Below the pieces are notes generated by a model. That model saw only the letters and a list, made by a program, of their open reading frames with translations, was not told the DNA's origin and ran no database searches. DNA of 64,000 nucleotides. Source: Eublepharis macularius (lineage: Eukaryota > Chordata > Lepidosauria > Squamata > Eublepharidae). The position numbers and the translations under genes were made by a program. Below, one piece after another: positions 24,901-35,615 of the stretch (position 1 is the first letter of the stretch; every line of letters starts with the position of its first letter). The stretch lies in NCBI RefSeq assembly GCF_028583425.1, contig NC_072791.1, positions 45,825,368-45,889,367 of the forward strand. The letters run 5' to 3'.

Positions 24901-26370
24901 TCAGAGTTCTACCCAGAAACACATTTTGGTACAAAAATCTAGTAAGGAAGACAAAGAGGAACTTCACACTAGTATATTAAAGTTCAATAATGCAAGCGCT
25001 ACAAATTAAAATAGCTAATTCTGGACAAGGAAACTTCCCCATGCTCTCATAGAACGTAAGTACATCACCTCAAAATTCATGATAAGAACCTCATATTCAG
25101 TATATACACTATACGGTCAATCCAAATTAGAATCCTTTAAAAAGGATTTTTAAAAATTACATTTTTCATGTCCTTTTTAAAAAAAGCAGCATACATTCCT
25201 GCAAAAACAAGGGACAAGGCTTGTTAGCTTGTATCAACCAGCAAACTTCCAGAAGGTTAGTTGTATCAACCAGCAATTTCCAGAAAATGATCTTGCTGTA
25301 GGAGAGAAGAAAAGTTGGGAACTTTTAAAGTAATATGCACAGTGAAGCACTTAAAGCTATACTTGTTGTAAATTATGAAATCTTTTGAGATGTGGGATTA
25401 TGTATCAATGAACTTGTTTTATGCTTGCTAGGTTCAGACATTTTTTTCTCACCTCCAACAGATGAACCAAGGCATCTGCTGAAGAGAAGGGCTCCCACAA
25501 TTATACTTGTGAAATGCTTTCCATATAGCATTTGCTGCCATAGCTGTTGGGATGCTTTACAAGAAGCCAAAATGGTGTTGATCACTGTCAGGCATATCCT
25601 CTTCAACCTCAGCTGCTGCTACTCAACCTCCAACAACACACACAACACAAGCAATTTAATTATAGGCACTGGATGAGACTTATGGCAGTTCAAAGTTCAT
25701 TCAAAGGCAGACTATGAGACAAACTCAGTTGTCAACCTGAGGGAATCAGGATCACCTCATTGCTCAAATTCTTCCAGCAAAATGACAGGAATATATAAAG
25801 GGAATTGAAGGAAGTCACTCCAGGGGCAGGGTAGCTTTCACCTGGGCCAATGTGGCAGGCTGGTCCATTACAAAGGGCCTCCTCTACTTCTCAGTTATTT
25901 CTTGAAATGTCTCTGCAGCTATTCTCATGGAAAAGCACATGGTAATTCAGTTAAAATGGTCAAAGCAGTCAACACCAGACTGATGAGCTCCTCCTCTGAC
26001 CTCCAACCACTTCCATTCAGAATTCTTTCTGGGGGTTGGGATGGGGATGCAACAAAACTGGTCCAGGATCTTAAAGTTCAGAAACTGCTTTCCACTTCCC
26101 ATTTTAGAAACTGGCTTACATGGAGGAGGAGAAAAGATCTTCAGAGATGTCAATCTACCCAGTTAGTTTCTGTCTCCCCGCAAAAGAAAAAAAAATGCCA
26201 TCAAGAAAAAAAATGCCATCAAGAACTTCTGAACTTTTTTGCTTGATCTGTTTGTTGAAGTTAGGACAAACCTGTCCCATGACATGCTGTTTACTTCCAG
26301 GGAACAAGCCCATTGCGCTCTTCCCAGAACACAGTTGTTTGAGACTGTTAAAAGAGTTGGTGGTAAAAGA

Positions 26371-26440
26371 GATGTCATATCCGCCTTGAGCCTGCTGGTG
26401 TGGGGAGGGCAGAATATAAATCTAATAAATTAAACTAAAA
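26371..26440 (+). mobile_element. LINE (L2/CR1-group) 3'-end fragment
   Basis: The sequence gtcatatccgccttgagcct, then gcagaatataaatctaataa, resembles the common squamate LINE/SINE terminus (..GCGGGATATAAAT..AATAAA). It is too short to classify further. Confidence 0.5.
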
Positions 26441-28436
26441 TTATAATCACTCACACCCACTAGTAAGGGCCTTGGCTCAGGCTGCCAGTTGCTGTCCTCC
26501 CAGTCTGTTCCTGCTTTTGTTAGCATTGGAAGGGGCTGTCAAGCTGCTTGATGGCCAGTTTCTGGCATGAACAGGCGTTAGGTCCACTAGCTTCTCCAAG
26601 GATGTTCATTCTGCTAGTTTCTGCTCTCTTGGAAAAAATGGAAGAAGAATCTTCCTTTTTCTCCATTATCCAACAGGATCTGCTTGACCACGCTCCTAAG
26701 AACACAGGAGTGCTTGAAACTCACATTTCAGTGTTTTAGTCATGCATTTCTCCAGGTTATCATCACACTGGACCACATGCACCTAAGTGCTGCCACCTAG
26801 GCTAACTTAATACAGTAACAGGTCCTTACAGATCTTCCACCGCATGGATGTCTCTGCAGCTCCTAAGCATCTTGGAACTACCATTGGCAGATGTTAAGGC
26901 TGATGCAAAAGTATGCATTCTCTGAGCATGTCCATAGGTTTAGATTACAAGGGATTCTGCCCACTGCTTGGTCCTTTAACCCCTCTTGAAGAATCTGAGA
27001 CTGGGTCCATATGCTTAAGATTAGGATAACATGAGGAAAACCTCACAGATCTCCATGGGGAATATTCTTATCATTTGGATTTCCATGGATCTCCGCACAC
27101 ACCCCTCCCACAATGTATGGTTTGAGTGGAGGATGCAGAAGCCCTTGTTGGTTGGAGATCATCAGAAGCAGCAAAAACATTCTCCTTTCCTGTTCAGACC
27201 CAGCATGAAGACTGAAGCAGCATCGCATAACTCCTTGTTTTCTTCATCACTACGGCCTATAACAGAATCTGGTGGATGTAAGGAAATGCTGGCTGCTCCC
27301 CTGCACAGACTGTGGTATCCTAGGCCTTGCCACTTTCCTTCGAGTCTGTTAAATCTGGGCTCATGGTGTGTGTGTGTGTGGGGGGGGCCTACCTTCAGCC
27401 TTAATCCAGTTTCCCTCGCAACTGTTTCCCAGAGGGGCTCCGAGTAGTGTGAAGGCAAGCACCTCCTCTCCCTTCAAGGTGATCGTATCGTCTCTCTCTG
27501 GCAGGCTTTGTCTTCAACGCAACCTGCATCCGGTCTCTTTCACACAAAGAGAATCTGTCCTGTCTTTAAAATAGCTACTGCTCTCAAAGCAATATCTATG
27601 CTAGAAAAAGTGCCATAAAGAAGAAAGGAGCACATTAGAGAACTCCTCGCATCTTCCCCATTAAGATACTGAGGGGTGGGCAGGGAGAGATCATCTGAGA
27701 ATGGGTAGTTAAACTGTGTGCCTGCATGGACCACTGAGATTAAATATATCCAAACTTTGCCTTGCCTTTCCCTCCAGCCTAATAAGTCAAGAGAGGAGGC
27801 AGATATAAAAAGACAAAGATCAATGTTTCATGCAGGTACATCTGAGACAAAAGCTGACTTTGGGTCCTAGTCAGAAAGCAGGACTGAAATTCTCTTTGAT
27901 AGAAGTGTCATGTTTGTTTCCCCTGCTTTCTGAGCTGGATAAGGAAGTAGCTCTTTGCAGACTGCTCTTCTACTAACTGAACGAGAATAAAGACATCCTC
28001 AAGTCTTTTAAGACAGGTTTTATTTGTAATAGAGCTAGAAAACAGCTCAACTGAGAGCAGTCTCTAGAAACCCCCCTTCCCCTCTCTCTACATTCAGAAT
28101 TTAAAATGAAATGTCTCCGTCCCCTACCTGGAAATATTTTGAACCTGACCTCTTCCAAGGCCCTGAGCTATAGTTTTAAAAATTCCTTGTTTGTGTTTCC
28201 AAATTTATCTGGAGTATAACTTCTACTCACAGAAAATATCATCAGAGCTTTAACCAACATTAATTAATAAAGAGTCTAGATCTGATGGTTGCTAAGAAAC
28301 TCTCACATAATCAGTTCTTCTACACTACTGTATGTGGTGACTGCAGGTTGGGGTGGTGGTTTAAGACAGACACAGTCCCTGATAGCGTCCTGTCAGAAAA
28401 TATTTTTTTGCTGAGGGTGTCTGATGTATTTCCTAC

Positions 28437-28517
28437 CAGTTCGTTCTCTTCTTCATCTGCGTCTTTCTTGTCTTCTTTCTGGTCTTCAATGTTAGCATCA
28501 AAATCCTCCATCTCTAC
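28437..28517 (-). CDS. YLPM1: YLPM1 coding exon 15 in window (acidic)
   Basis: The exon is 81 nt (27 codons), phase 0 at both ends, with acceptor gttacttag and donor GTAGGA. The peptide begins VEMEDFDANIEDQKEDKKDA and ends DEEENEL. This strongly acidic segment is conserved in mammalian YLPM1 (VEMEDFDANIEEQKEEKKDAEEEESEL). The downstream intron is the longest inside the gene here, about 9.9 kb, and holds an L1. Confidence 0.94.
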
Positions 28518-30254
28518 CTAAGTAACACATAATTATAAGAATATAGCAAAACTGCAATACCTGCTCAGATAGGAAGTTCTGCAGCAAAGGTTGTAAACTA
28601 AAATAATAGATAAAAAAGAAACAAACAATGACATTAACTTACACATACAATATATAAATAACTGTTTTTCCTTTCTACAGCTTTGTATTTTAGGCCTTTT
28701 GTCACATAAATGGACGCTACTTCTGCAAGCTTGCTTGCTCCATCCACATATATTCTTTGGCAACAACGAAATGTCAGTTTATGATATTCTAACCATTTTT
28801 TAATATATGTGTTTGCTCCAAAATGCAGTACTGTCCATTCTATGCTTTACTACAGTGGTAGTCAATTGAAAAAGATTAACGATTAATCCCTGGTATCCAA
28901 TCACGTAGTTGGCCCCAAGGATGTTCGCCTTGCCTCGACCAGGTCCAGGGTGTTTTTGGCCCTAGCACTTGCCTGGTGGAACTCTTTGTCTGTGGATTTG
29001 CTATCACTTCACTGGGGCTGTAAGACAGAGATGTTCTGCTGGGCATATGGTGGTTGAGACAGGCGAGGCATCCAGCCGGCCTCCTGCCATAGGGGGACGC
29101 AAGTCCTCCTGGTTTCTGCTGTTATAACAACTGGTCACCCTGCCCCACGGGCTCTGACAATGTTGGAGGGTTGTTGCATTATTTGTGCGCTGCTAATGAT
29201 ATTTATTGTGATTTTACTCTTATGCTACCATGTTTTAAATTTTATACTGTTGTAATCCACTCAGAGCCTGCTTGCGGGGTAGGCAGACTAAAAGTCAAAC
29301 AAACAGTGCAGAAAGTGCCCTTGAAGTTCTCCTAAGAGCGAGCAGCAACTTTTGTTCAGTTCCCCAGTCTCACTCCATTCCCCTCCCATTATGCAGTTCC
29401 TGAAACCTGCTGACACAGCAGGAACAAAATTTCAGGATGCTCAGAGGACTGTGGTGTGAGTAGGCAGAACTGGCCTTTAGAGATAATTTAATGACACTGA
29501 TGCTTTCTGAACTGCATGGTTATATACAAGCTAGTATCACCAGAAACATTTTATGCCTGTATCATGTGTATGTATTTTCTAATGTTTATACAGTTAGACA
29601 GAGGAGTATATTAAATATGTATCACAGCTCGTGGGGTCCAGATTTAATGGCCCATACTGGAACAGAACAGAGCCCACAAACACAGTCATCTCTGTCTGAT
29701 AACTGAGATTTTTTACTCAGATAGCTCTCTCTTCCTGAAAGTTAACGCTCTTGCTTCTCCCTCTGAGATTACTAAATTGAAGTAAGCAGTGGTATCACAG
29801 GACATGCGAAGTCAAGAGTTACCAGGCAGCAGTTTTTTGGCAGAATTCTTGTTCCTTGCCTGGCTCTTCCAGCAGCTTCTAATATCAAAATCCAAGTGTG
29901 CAGCACTCAAACTGTATGTTATTTGTACATCTGTATAATATGCCTTGAACTAGTACTGAGAATGCATGGCAAGACTATGAGGACACAGCAAGAAAATTTT
30001 CTTTCCAAGTAATGCGTTACTGAAAGCACTTGGCTATCAGTTTGCTCACAGGAGTACTTTGGCATACTCAGGAGTTAACAAATTCTTCCAGACCTCTAGT
30101 ATTTTTCTGCTTATAATTTCACTGAACAAAGAATTCCTCAGTCTGTAGTCAAGCCCCGTGCTAGTAACCAGGTTACACTCTGCAAAATTCACAGCTTTTA
30201 ACCAGTCACATATAATGATTGGATCTGTATGTTTTTGCATCTTACAAATCTCAC
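28518..30254 (-). other. YLPM1: YLPM1 intron (between coding exons 14 and 15)
   Basis: The intron is 1.7 kb. It contains an L2-like LINE 3' end on the plus strand (28870-29304). No other feature was recognised. Confidence 0.7.
28870..29304 (+). mobile_element. L2-like LINE 3' end
   Basis: It includes the degenerate C-terminus and 3'UTR typical of squamate L2 copies (ctggtggaactctttgtctg, ctgtaagacagagatgttct) and the tail gttgtaatccactcagagcc. It is truncated at the 5' end, without an intact frame. Confidence 0.65.
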
Positions 30255-30338
30255 CTCTTCAATAGCAGCATCTTGAAGCAATGAACGAATGTCTAAACGT
30301 ATCATGTGACGGGGTGCCATCTCCCAATAATCGGCCAT
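30255..30338 (-). CDS. YLPM1: YLPM1 coding exon 14 in window
   Basis: The exon is 84 nt (28 codons), phase 0 at both ends, with acceptor cttttttcag and donor GTGAGA. The peptide starts MADYWEMAPRHMIRLDIRSL and ends LQDAAIEE. It matches mammalian MADHWETAPRHMMRLDIRSLLQDAAIEE. Confidence 0.94.
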
Positions 30339-30953
30339 CTGAAAAAAGGAAGAATGGGAACTGAGAGCGTTTATATTAATTCATTTCAAATGAAAAATGC
30401 TGCATTTAGTCTGGAAAAGTAATATTTTTCCTGAGTACAGGGATATTAGCGTTTTGCAAGAAACGCAAATCTAACCCAGTTTCCAATTTGCCTGTTAAAT
30501 GTTGGTAAACTTTATTACATTGCATGCATGACAGTAACATCTTCCAAATGAAAACAGCATATGATGACAGAAGATGTAAAAAAATTAGTAGTTGATAAAT
30601 GGAATTTATTTATTTAGGTATTTATAGATTGCTTTTCTCCTCAATGGGGAACCAAAGTTCCTGACAACAGTATTCCTTCCTCTTCCATTTTATCTTCACA
30701 GCCACAACCCTGTGAGATCAGTTGGGGTTAGAGGACTGAATGGTCCAAGCAAACTTCCATGGCAGAGTAGGTCTCCCAGACCTAGTCCAACACTCTAACC
30801 ATTACACTACATTGGCTTTTTGCTTACTAAAATAAATACACCAACATGGTTAGAACTGATATTTTCCTGAAAGTGCCCCTAGCTCCCAGAAATTCTGCCA
30901 GCCCAAAAACTAATTTCAGCAGTATCTTTGCCTCTGCATGTTTATAGAGTTAC
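30339..30953 (-). other. YLPM1: YLPM1 intron (between coding exons 13 and 14)
   Basis: The intron is 615 nt. About a third is a tRNA-derived SINE (30605-30817). Confidence 0.7.
30605..30817 (-). mobile_element. tRNA-derived SINE
   Basis: On the minus strand the head reads gccaatgtagtgtaatggtt then agagtgttggactaggtctg. This holds a polymerase III A-box-like sequence (TAGTGTAATGG). The body and an A/T-rich tail (..aaataaataaat) follow. It is degenerate, so this is a SINE and not a tRNA gene. Confidence 0.75.
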
Positions 30954-31037
30954 CCTGTTGATTTCCTTGAGCTTGCGTCCATGGACATTTCTTTTGCAAC
31001 AAGTCTGGTTGTCAGCAGTTATTTCTGCTACATAGAC
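30954..31037 (-). CDS. YLPM1: YLPM1 coding exon 13 in window
   Basis: The exon is 84 nt (28 codons), phase 0 at both ends, with acceptor gcattttag and donor GTAACT. The peptide begins VYVAEITADNQTCCKRNVHG and ends RKLKEINR. Mammals have VYLAEMSADNQTCGKRNIHGRKLKEINK, so this is the orthologous exon completing the P-loop domain. Confidence 0.94.
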
Positions 31038-31924
31038 CTAAAATGCATAGGAGATAAGAAGATGTGCTAAACATACCTCATCCAAAGTCTTCTTGGTAAC
31101 CTAAGGAGAACTTGTGAGCACACTGGGTGATATGCAAACTAAGACAAAAACAAGCAAGGCTAAGGAAGGGACAACGTTAAAATGATTTGGACTGATGCTT
31201 GGAACCTGCTCCTCTGTGTACTGGTGCCCCCCTTTTCTCTTGGGTCTCTATACCATTTTCTAGCAATGCCCTTGGACACCATTAACAATAAATCAACCTC
31301 AAAAAATCCCAACCTAAAGTAAATCATAAATACAACATCCAAGGAAGGAATAAAAGAGTAACTCTATGGTAAAACACAGCAAAAGCCACCCCCCTATCAA
31401 TAACTAGCTCATTTTGTTACAACAAAGTTAACTAGGAACAGAGTTGATTGAGTCACCTGTCTAAAGGAAAACAGGAGGGAGATTTATAGAACTCTGTTGG
31501 CAGAAAATTCCACAGCTGGGCTACTGCTCTAGGCTGCAGAGAGGAAACAGAGCAGCACAATGACTGTCACAGACTCCGCTACTCTCAGTCTATCCATTCT
31601 CCCTGTTAAGTATATGTTTCCAAGTCAGGCCTGTATTGTTGCAACAGTCTACTTTAGGTCTTGTCCTGTGGGCTGACTACCTTTTTGTACAGCCTGCCTG
31701 GCTGCTATGTCAATGCATCCCGGAGTCTGTGGACTGCTACTTTTGGGCTAGAGATAACTTGAGCTTTGGTTCAGCTGCTGCTAGAACTCTTTAGCAATGT
31801 TGGCCTCAGATCCTCCAGGGACTTGAGGCCTGGCTCTGCCTTGGCTGGTTACAGCCCAAGTGCCGACTCTCATAGGTCATTTTAGAGGTACTAACCACTG
31901 AAATGTTCATGCAAGTAAGTTTAC
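31038..31924 (-). other. YLPM1: YLPM1 intron (between coding exons 12 and 13)
   Basis: The intron is 887 nt. No repeat or RNA gene was identified with confidence. The stretch 31550-31860 is richer in G+C than its surroundings and may be an old repeat. Confidence 0.6.
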
Positions 31925-32101
31925 CTCAAACCCTTTAGTTTTTGCAGCACTCCAGAATTGCTCAAAGTGACGCACTTTGTCATTGATGGCATCAAGGATA
32001 ATAAAGGGGAAAAACCCATCATCCAAAGTCTTTTTGAAGGTTTTGAACATGCTAGCACGGTAGACCTCTTCCATATCAGCTTCATATTCATACTCCATAA
32101 T
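31925..32101 (-). CDS. YLPM1: YLPM1 coding exon 12 in window (kinase-like core)
   Basis: The exon is 177 nt (59 codons), phase 0 at both ends, with acceptor ctggagcag before ATTATGG and donor GTAAAC. The peptide is nearly identical to mammals: MEYEYEADMEEVYRASMFKT, then LDDGFFPFIILDAINDKVRH and FWSAAKTKGFE. FIILDAIND looks like the Walker B strand of the P-loop domain. This is the best conserved exon in the window. Confidence 0.95.
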
Positions 32102-32277
32102 CTGCTCCAGAAAACAGCACATTAGGCAAAAAGAGAACAAGCTTCCCTTCTAAGAGTGCAATTTCAGCTCCTACGATCACAGGTTGTAGCACAGGCAAGT
32201 GTTGGGCTGGCTTGCTTACTAAGCATGCATGGCTGCTTTGCATTTGGAGCAGCCGTTTAAGTTCTTTAAAAATCTAG

Positions 32278-32440
32278 TATATTTTTATCCCACCCTTTCT
32301 CCAAGGAGTTCAGGGTGGCTTACATGGTTCTCTCACAACAACCCTGTCCCAAGTTTGCCTAGTGAGATCCATGCATGAGCAGGAATTTCATCCTGGGTTT
32401 CTCAGCTTCTGGTCCAACAATCTAACCGCTATTATATTGG
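32278..32440 (-). mobile_element. tRNA-derived SINE, degenerate
   Basis: The minus-strand head is ccaatataatagcggttaga then ttgttggaccagaagctgag, similar in plan to the SINE at 30605-30817. The tail block cccaccctttctccaaggag is also shared. The A and B boxes are eroded. Confidence 0.65.
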
Positions 32441-32673
32441 ATGAGTGAGATACTGAGCATATGCAAAATCCTATGCGTAAGTTCTTTTGCCTTGCTGGCA
32501 TCATGTTTAAATCAGGGTTTAGTCTACGTCCCTGCAATGTTGGATCAAGACATTAAAATTCTGCCAATGTGGCCTAAGACTGAAGTGACCATTTTCTACA
32601 CTCAAGGGTCACTCTAATCTCTGACAGCAGTTTGTGGGCAAGTAGCATATTTCTCCAAACAAACAGATGTGTT

Positions 32674-32901
32674 ATATTGAAGGTTTTCACGGCCGGAGAA
32701 CGATGGTTGTTGTGGATTTTCCGGGCTGTATCGCCGTGGTCTTGGCATTGTAGTTCCTGACGTTTCACCAGCAGCTGTGACTGGCATCTTCTCTGTCTTT
32801 CGGTGCTACACCTCTGAAGATGCCAGTCTCAGCTGCTGGCGAAACGTCAGGAACTGCAATACCAAGACCACGGTGATACAGCCCGGAAAATCCACAAAAA
32901 C
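32674..32901. mobile_element. Foldback Penelope-type terminal fragment
   Basis: Two arms of 87 bp (32705-32791 and 32816-32902) are inverted copies with roughly 7 differences. Each contains the widespread vertebrate repeat gccaagaccacgg..cagcccggaaaa..cc. A perfect 14-bp duplication CAAACAGATGTGTT lies at 32660-32673 and 32902-32915, so the unit inserted as a whole. The attribution to a Penelope-like terminal repeat rests on memory of this repeat and on its hammerhead-like core. Confidence 0.7.
32811..32851 (+). ncRNA. Hammerhead-ribozyme-like motif in the Penelope-type repeat
   Basis: The core CTGAAGA (32814-32820) matches CUGANGA. A stem GCCAG/CTGGC (32822-32826 and 32836-32840) follows, then GAAA (32841-32844) and ACGTC, with AGG able to pair with the CCT preceding the core. 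Penelope-like elements are known to carry such minimal hammerheads. One extra U sits at the stem II base, so activity is uncertain. Confidence 0.4.
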
Positions 32902-33492
32902 CAAACAGATGTGTTCATCGATTATTAGTCGCTATAATAAATCAGGCACTAACTAGAACCAACAGCTTCATAATTATGGAACACCATGTGATCAGCCATA
33001 TAATGTACTTATATACAAATGCCAGAAAGATACAGCTTTAAAATGCAAGTTATACCCTCTTGTAACTTGAGAATATTTTCCTTTTCCTTCAAGTGATACT
33101 CTGAGTAAATCTTTTACTGTTTTTTAATTTAAATCTGAAAGAACTATCATGGATTGAATAAAATGTTTTTTTAGAGGGTTGGATATGACCCACGGGCTGA
33201 CAGGCGGTCACTTATGGGGCCCTGGGGCATTAGAAGTTTACTGGTGGATTTTCCTTTTCACAGACTCAGCATTCAGGGAAGACATAAAATTACGAGTAGA
33301 AAATATAAAAGACATGGTTTAAAACAAGGCCACACTTTGCTTGGCTAAAAAACCTTGTGTTCTTATTTTAAAAAGCACTGTTATTTGGACCTGCATGATC
33401 TCTGCCTGTTAAAAATAGCTATGAATGCTACTGCATTGTTCCATTCTTCCTTGGGAAGAGCTCAGTTACAAGGGCAAAGGCATTAAGAGTAC

Positions 33493-33612
33493 CTTCTTTT
33501 TCACTCTTTTCTTTGTATCTGGGTCTCGTTCCTCTTTTTCTGTTTCAATGATAAAATAGTCATCCAGGCTGAGCACTCTAGGTGCGGCTCCACCACATTC
33601 AACTTCCTTATC
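33493..33612 (-). CDS. YLPM1: YLPM1 coding exon 11 in window
   Basis: The exon is 120 nt (40 codons), phase 0 at both ends. The acceptor is ccttcccag and the donor is GTACTC, a weaker than average 5' splice site. The peptide starts DKEVECGGAAPRVLSLDDYF and goes on to IIETEKEERDP. SLDDYF corresponds to the acidic strand after the P-loop in this kinase-like family and is conserved in mammalian YLPM1. Confidence 0.94.
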
Positions 33613-33964
33613 CTGGGAAGGAAATATAAAGGAAAGTAATTTGTATTTCTGCTATGAGCACTTCTGTTTAGAACATACAAAGCTCTAACTACAGTCTCTT
33701 TGTCATTAGTAACAGAACATTCTGCTTTCAACTCTTTATTACCGTTAACACCTGCCACATATAGAAGAGGCATCCAAGGTATAAGTAGAAGATGGCAGGG
33801 CTTAAGAAGCCAAAATTTGCTTTCACCAAGGATATATGAAACATTCATCTCCTTTGTGTACTGAATGGATAAGAAAGGTAAATGTGCTCATAAATGGATG
33901 AGACAAGATACAACCAAATTGCATTCTTCAGTACAATCTGAGAACATGTGGCTTTATTACTTAC
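33613..33964 (-). other. YLPM1: YLPM1 intron (between coding exons 10 and 11)
   Basis: This is a short intron of 352 nt inside the P-loop domain. Nothing was seen in it. Confidence 0.7.
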
Positions 33965-34027
33965 CCTGATGAGCTTAGCAACATGTGTTTTTCCACTGCC
34001 AGGCAATCCTCTCATGATAATGACAAT
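33965..34027 (-). CDS. YLPM1: YLPM1 coding exon 10 in window (Walker A / P-loop)
   Basis: The exon is 63 nt (21 codons), phase 0 at both ends, with acceptor gttctag and donor GTAAGT. The peptide is IVIIMRGLPGSGKTHVAKLI then R. GLPGSGKT is an intact Walker A motif (GxxxxGKT) of the P-loop kinase-like domain related to polynucleotide-kinase-type ATPases. The Lys and Thr expected to bind nucleotide phosphate are present, so nucleotide binding is plausible; catalytic activity is not shown by the sequence. Confidence 0.95.
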
Positions 34028-35460
34028 CTAGAACAAAAGACAGCACAAATGGAAGGCTGACCATCTACCAAATATGAAGAAGGAGTTCAGAGTACACAAC
34101 ATAGTTCTCTCTGTGTGTACTATAGCTCAGCTCCTCTGGAAAAAGAGGAAGTATCACAGCCATAGCGACAAATTATATGAAAAGGATAAGAGGTAAGAGA
34201 ATTGAGCAATTTTCTGAGTAGAGCAACAGGGCACTAGACTATCCTCCCCTCACTTTTAGAACACTGCATAGTTAGTTCCAAGTAAGCACCTTAGGCACCA
34301 AAAGACAAATCCAATCAAATGACAAGAAGACAGCAAGGTGAGGGAGGTTATCCAGTAAACTGCACAGTACAGACAGAAGTTGCAGGTGTGTGCTTGCAGC
34401 AATGAACTCCTGGCTCTTGGGGTACACATCTGTACCCTTGATGCTAAGATTCTGGCCTAGAGAAGTTAAAAGGTACGTATATGATACTTATCAGCTGTCA
34501 GGGAAAATGAAGGTCTAGGGCTGAGAAGCAGTGAAACAACCTCTTAGAATGGACCTGCTCCATTACCAATACCCTCTTGTGCCAAAGATACTCCTCTGGG
34601 TTTGGGGCCTCTTGGCAATGTGAGCTGATCCTTAGGAATCTAGAGAGATGGGTCTGTAATGGGCAGTTTGACTGCATGATTTCATGGAGATCACATGCTG
34701 TCTAGATGGGTTGGTAGGTAGTATAGGAAGGAACCAATGGCCATCATGCATATGAGCACCAACAACATTGGGAAGTGTAGTTATGCAGTTCTTTAGGAAA
34801 AAATTAGGAAATTATGGTTCAAAACCTTCAAAACAGCATTCTAAAAAATGCTGCTTGTTCCAAATGCAAAGCCAGCTAGACAGATGGTGATTTGGGGTCT
34901 CAATGTGTGAATGCAGTGATGGTGCTGGCATAAAAGATTTGGATTTGGTAGGCACTAGGGAACATTTTGGGGCAAGCCTTGAATGAAAGATAAAGATTCC
35001 ACTTGAATTGAAATGGAACCAGACTACTGGTGGTTAAATTTTGTTAAAGTTTTCAAAACAAAAAATGTAACTCTTAAGGAAAGCTGACAAGAAGAGAAAG
35101 GCATCTGGTTTGGGATGACTCATCACTAAGGGATAATGGGTTAACTGGTCAGGATAACCTAGAGGGAAACAGTTAGAATCTGGCAAGTGAGGATATGTTA
35201 GGAAATGGCAATTATTTAAGGAGATGACAGAGTTGTAGGGGGAAGTGGAAGTCAAGGACACTTGACATACAAAACCACATATAGGTGAACAGGGAAAGAA
35301 ATCACTGGCTATGCCTGAATAAGCTATACAGGAAGGATACACTGATGGTGGAGCGGCCCTGTATGTAAGAGAGGGCATAAAACTCAACTCAAAACTTAAG
35401 AATAACAGACTCCCACACTTACTTCCCACATGTTCTGCTGCTTCAGAATGTAACACTCAC
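34028..35460 (-). other. YLPM1: YLPM1 intron (between coding exons 9 and 10)
   Basis: The intron is 1.4 kb. A 140-codon open frame (35034-35456) lacks any recognisable motif and abuts the exon by chance. No repeat was identified. Confidence 0.65.
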
Positions 35461-35615
35461 CCTCTCTGGCCTACTCTCCCGTCCAGGTGGCTTCAGTATA
35501 TCATCCACGTTTTTAGATTCTGGTTTCTTCTCTACACGTGGTGCAGGCGGTGGCTGCCGGGGCATTGATGGAGCAGGAATAGGCATTCTTTCCTCAGGGT
35601 AATTTCTCCGGTCAC
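35461..35615 (-). CDS. YLPM1: YLPM1 coding exon 9 in window
   Basis: The exon is 155 nt, with two completing bases and 51 codons, ending in phase 0. The donor is GTGAGT. The acceptor (gttatattaag) has an unusually poor pyrimidine tract; the frame and the conserved peptide decide it. The peptide includes NYPEERMPIPAPSMPRQPPP and VEKKPESKNVDDILKPPGRE, almost identical to mammalian YLPM1. It leads directly into the P-loop domain. Confidence 0.93.

Larger units (their letters stand above)
18523..28436 (-). other. YLPM1: YLPM1 intron (between coding exons 15 and 16)
   Basis: This 9.9-kb intron is the longest complete one in the window. It holds an L1 (19572-21900), a LINE/SINE 3' end (26371-26440) and a (GT)n-G run (about 27367-27388). 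The remaining sequence has several chance open frames of 60-140 codons, none with recognisable homology or splice support. Confidence 0.7.
32102..33492 (-). other. YLPM1: YLPM1 intron (between coding exons 11 and 12)
   Basis: The intron is 1.4 kb. It contains a tRNA SINE (32278-32440) and a foldback Penelope-type fragment (32674-32901). Confidence 0.7.

Noticed and set aside
27031-27447. Plus-strand open frame of 138 codons in a YLPM1 intron
   Set aside because: No homology, no splice context, and overlapping frames of similar length on the other strand.
30605-30817. Possible tRNA gene
   Set aside because: Only an A-box-like head with a long SINE body and A-rich tail; no cloverleaf.
35034-35456. 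Minus-strand frame of 140 codons next to exon 9
   Set aside because: It is intronic, begins after the GTGAGT donor and has no conserved peptide.
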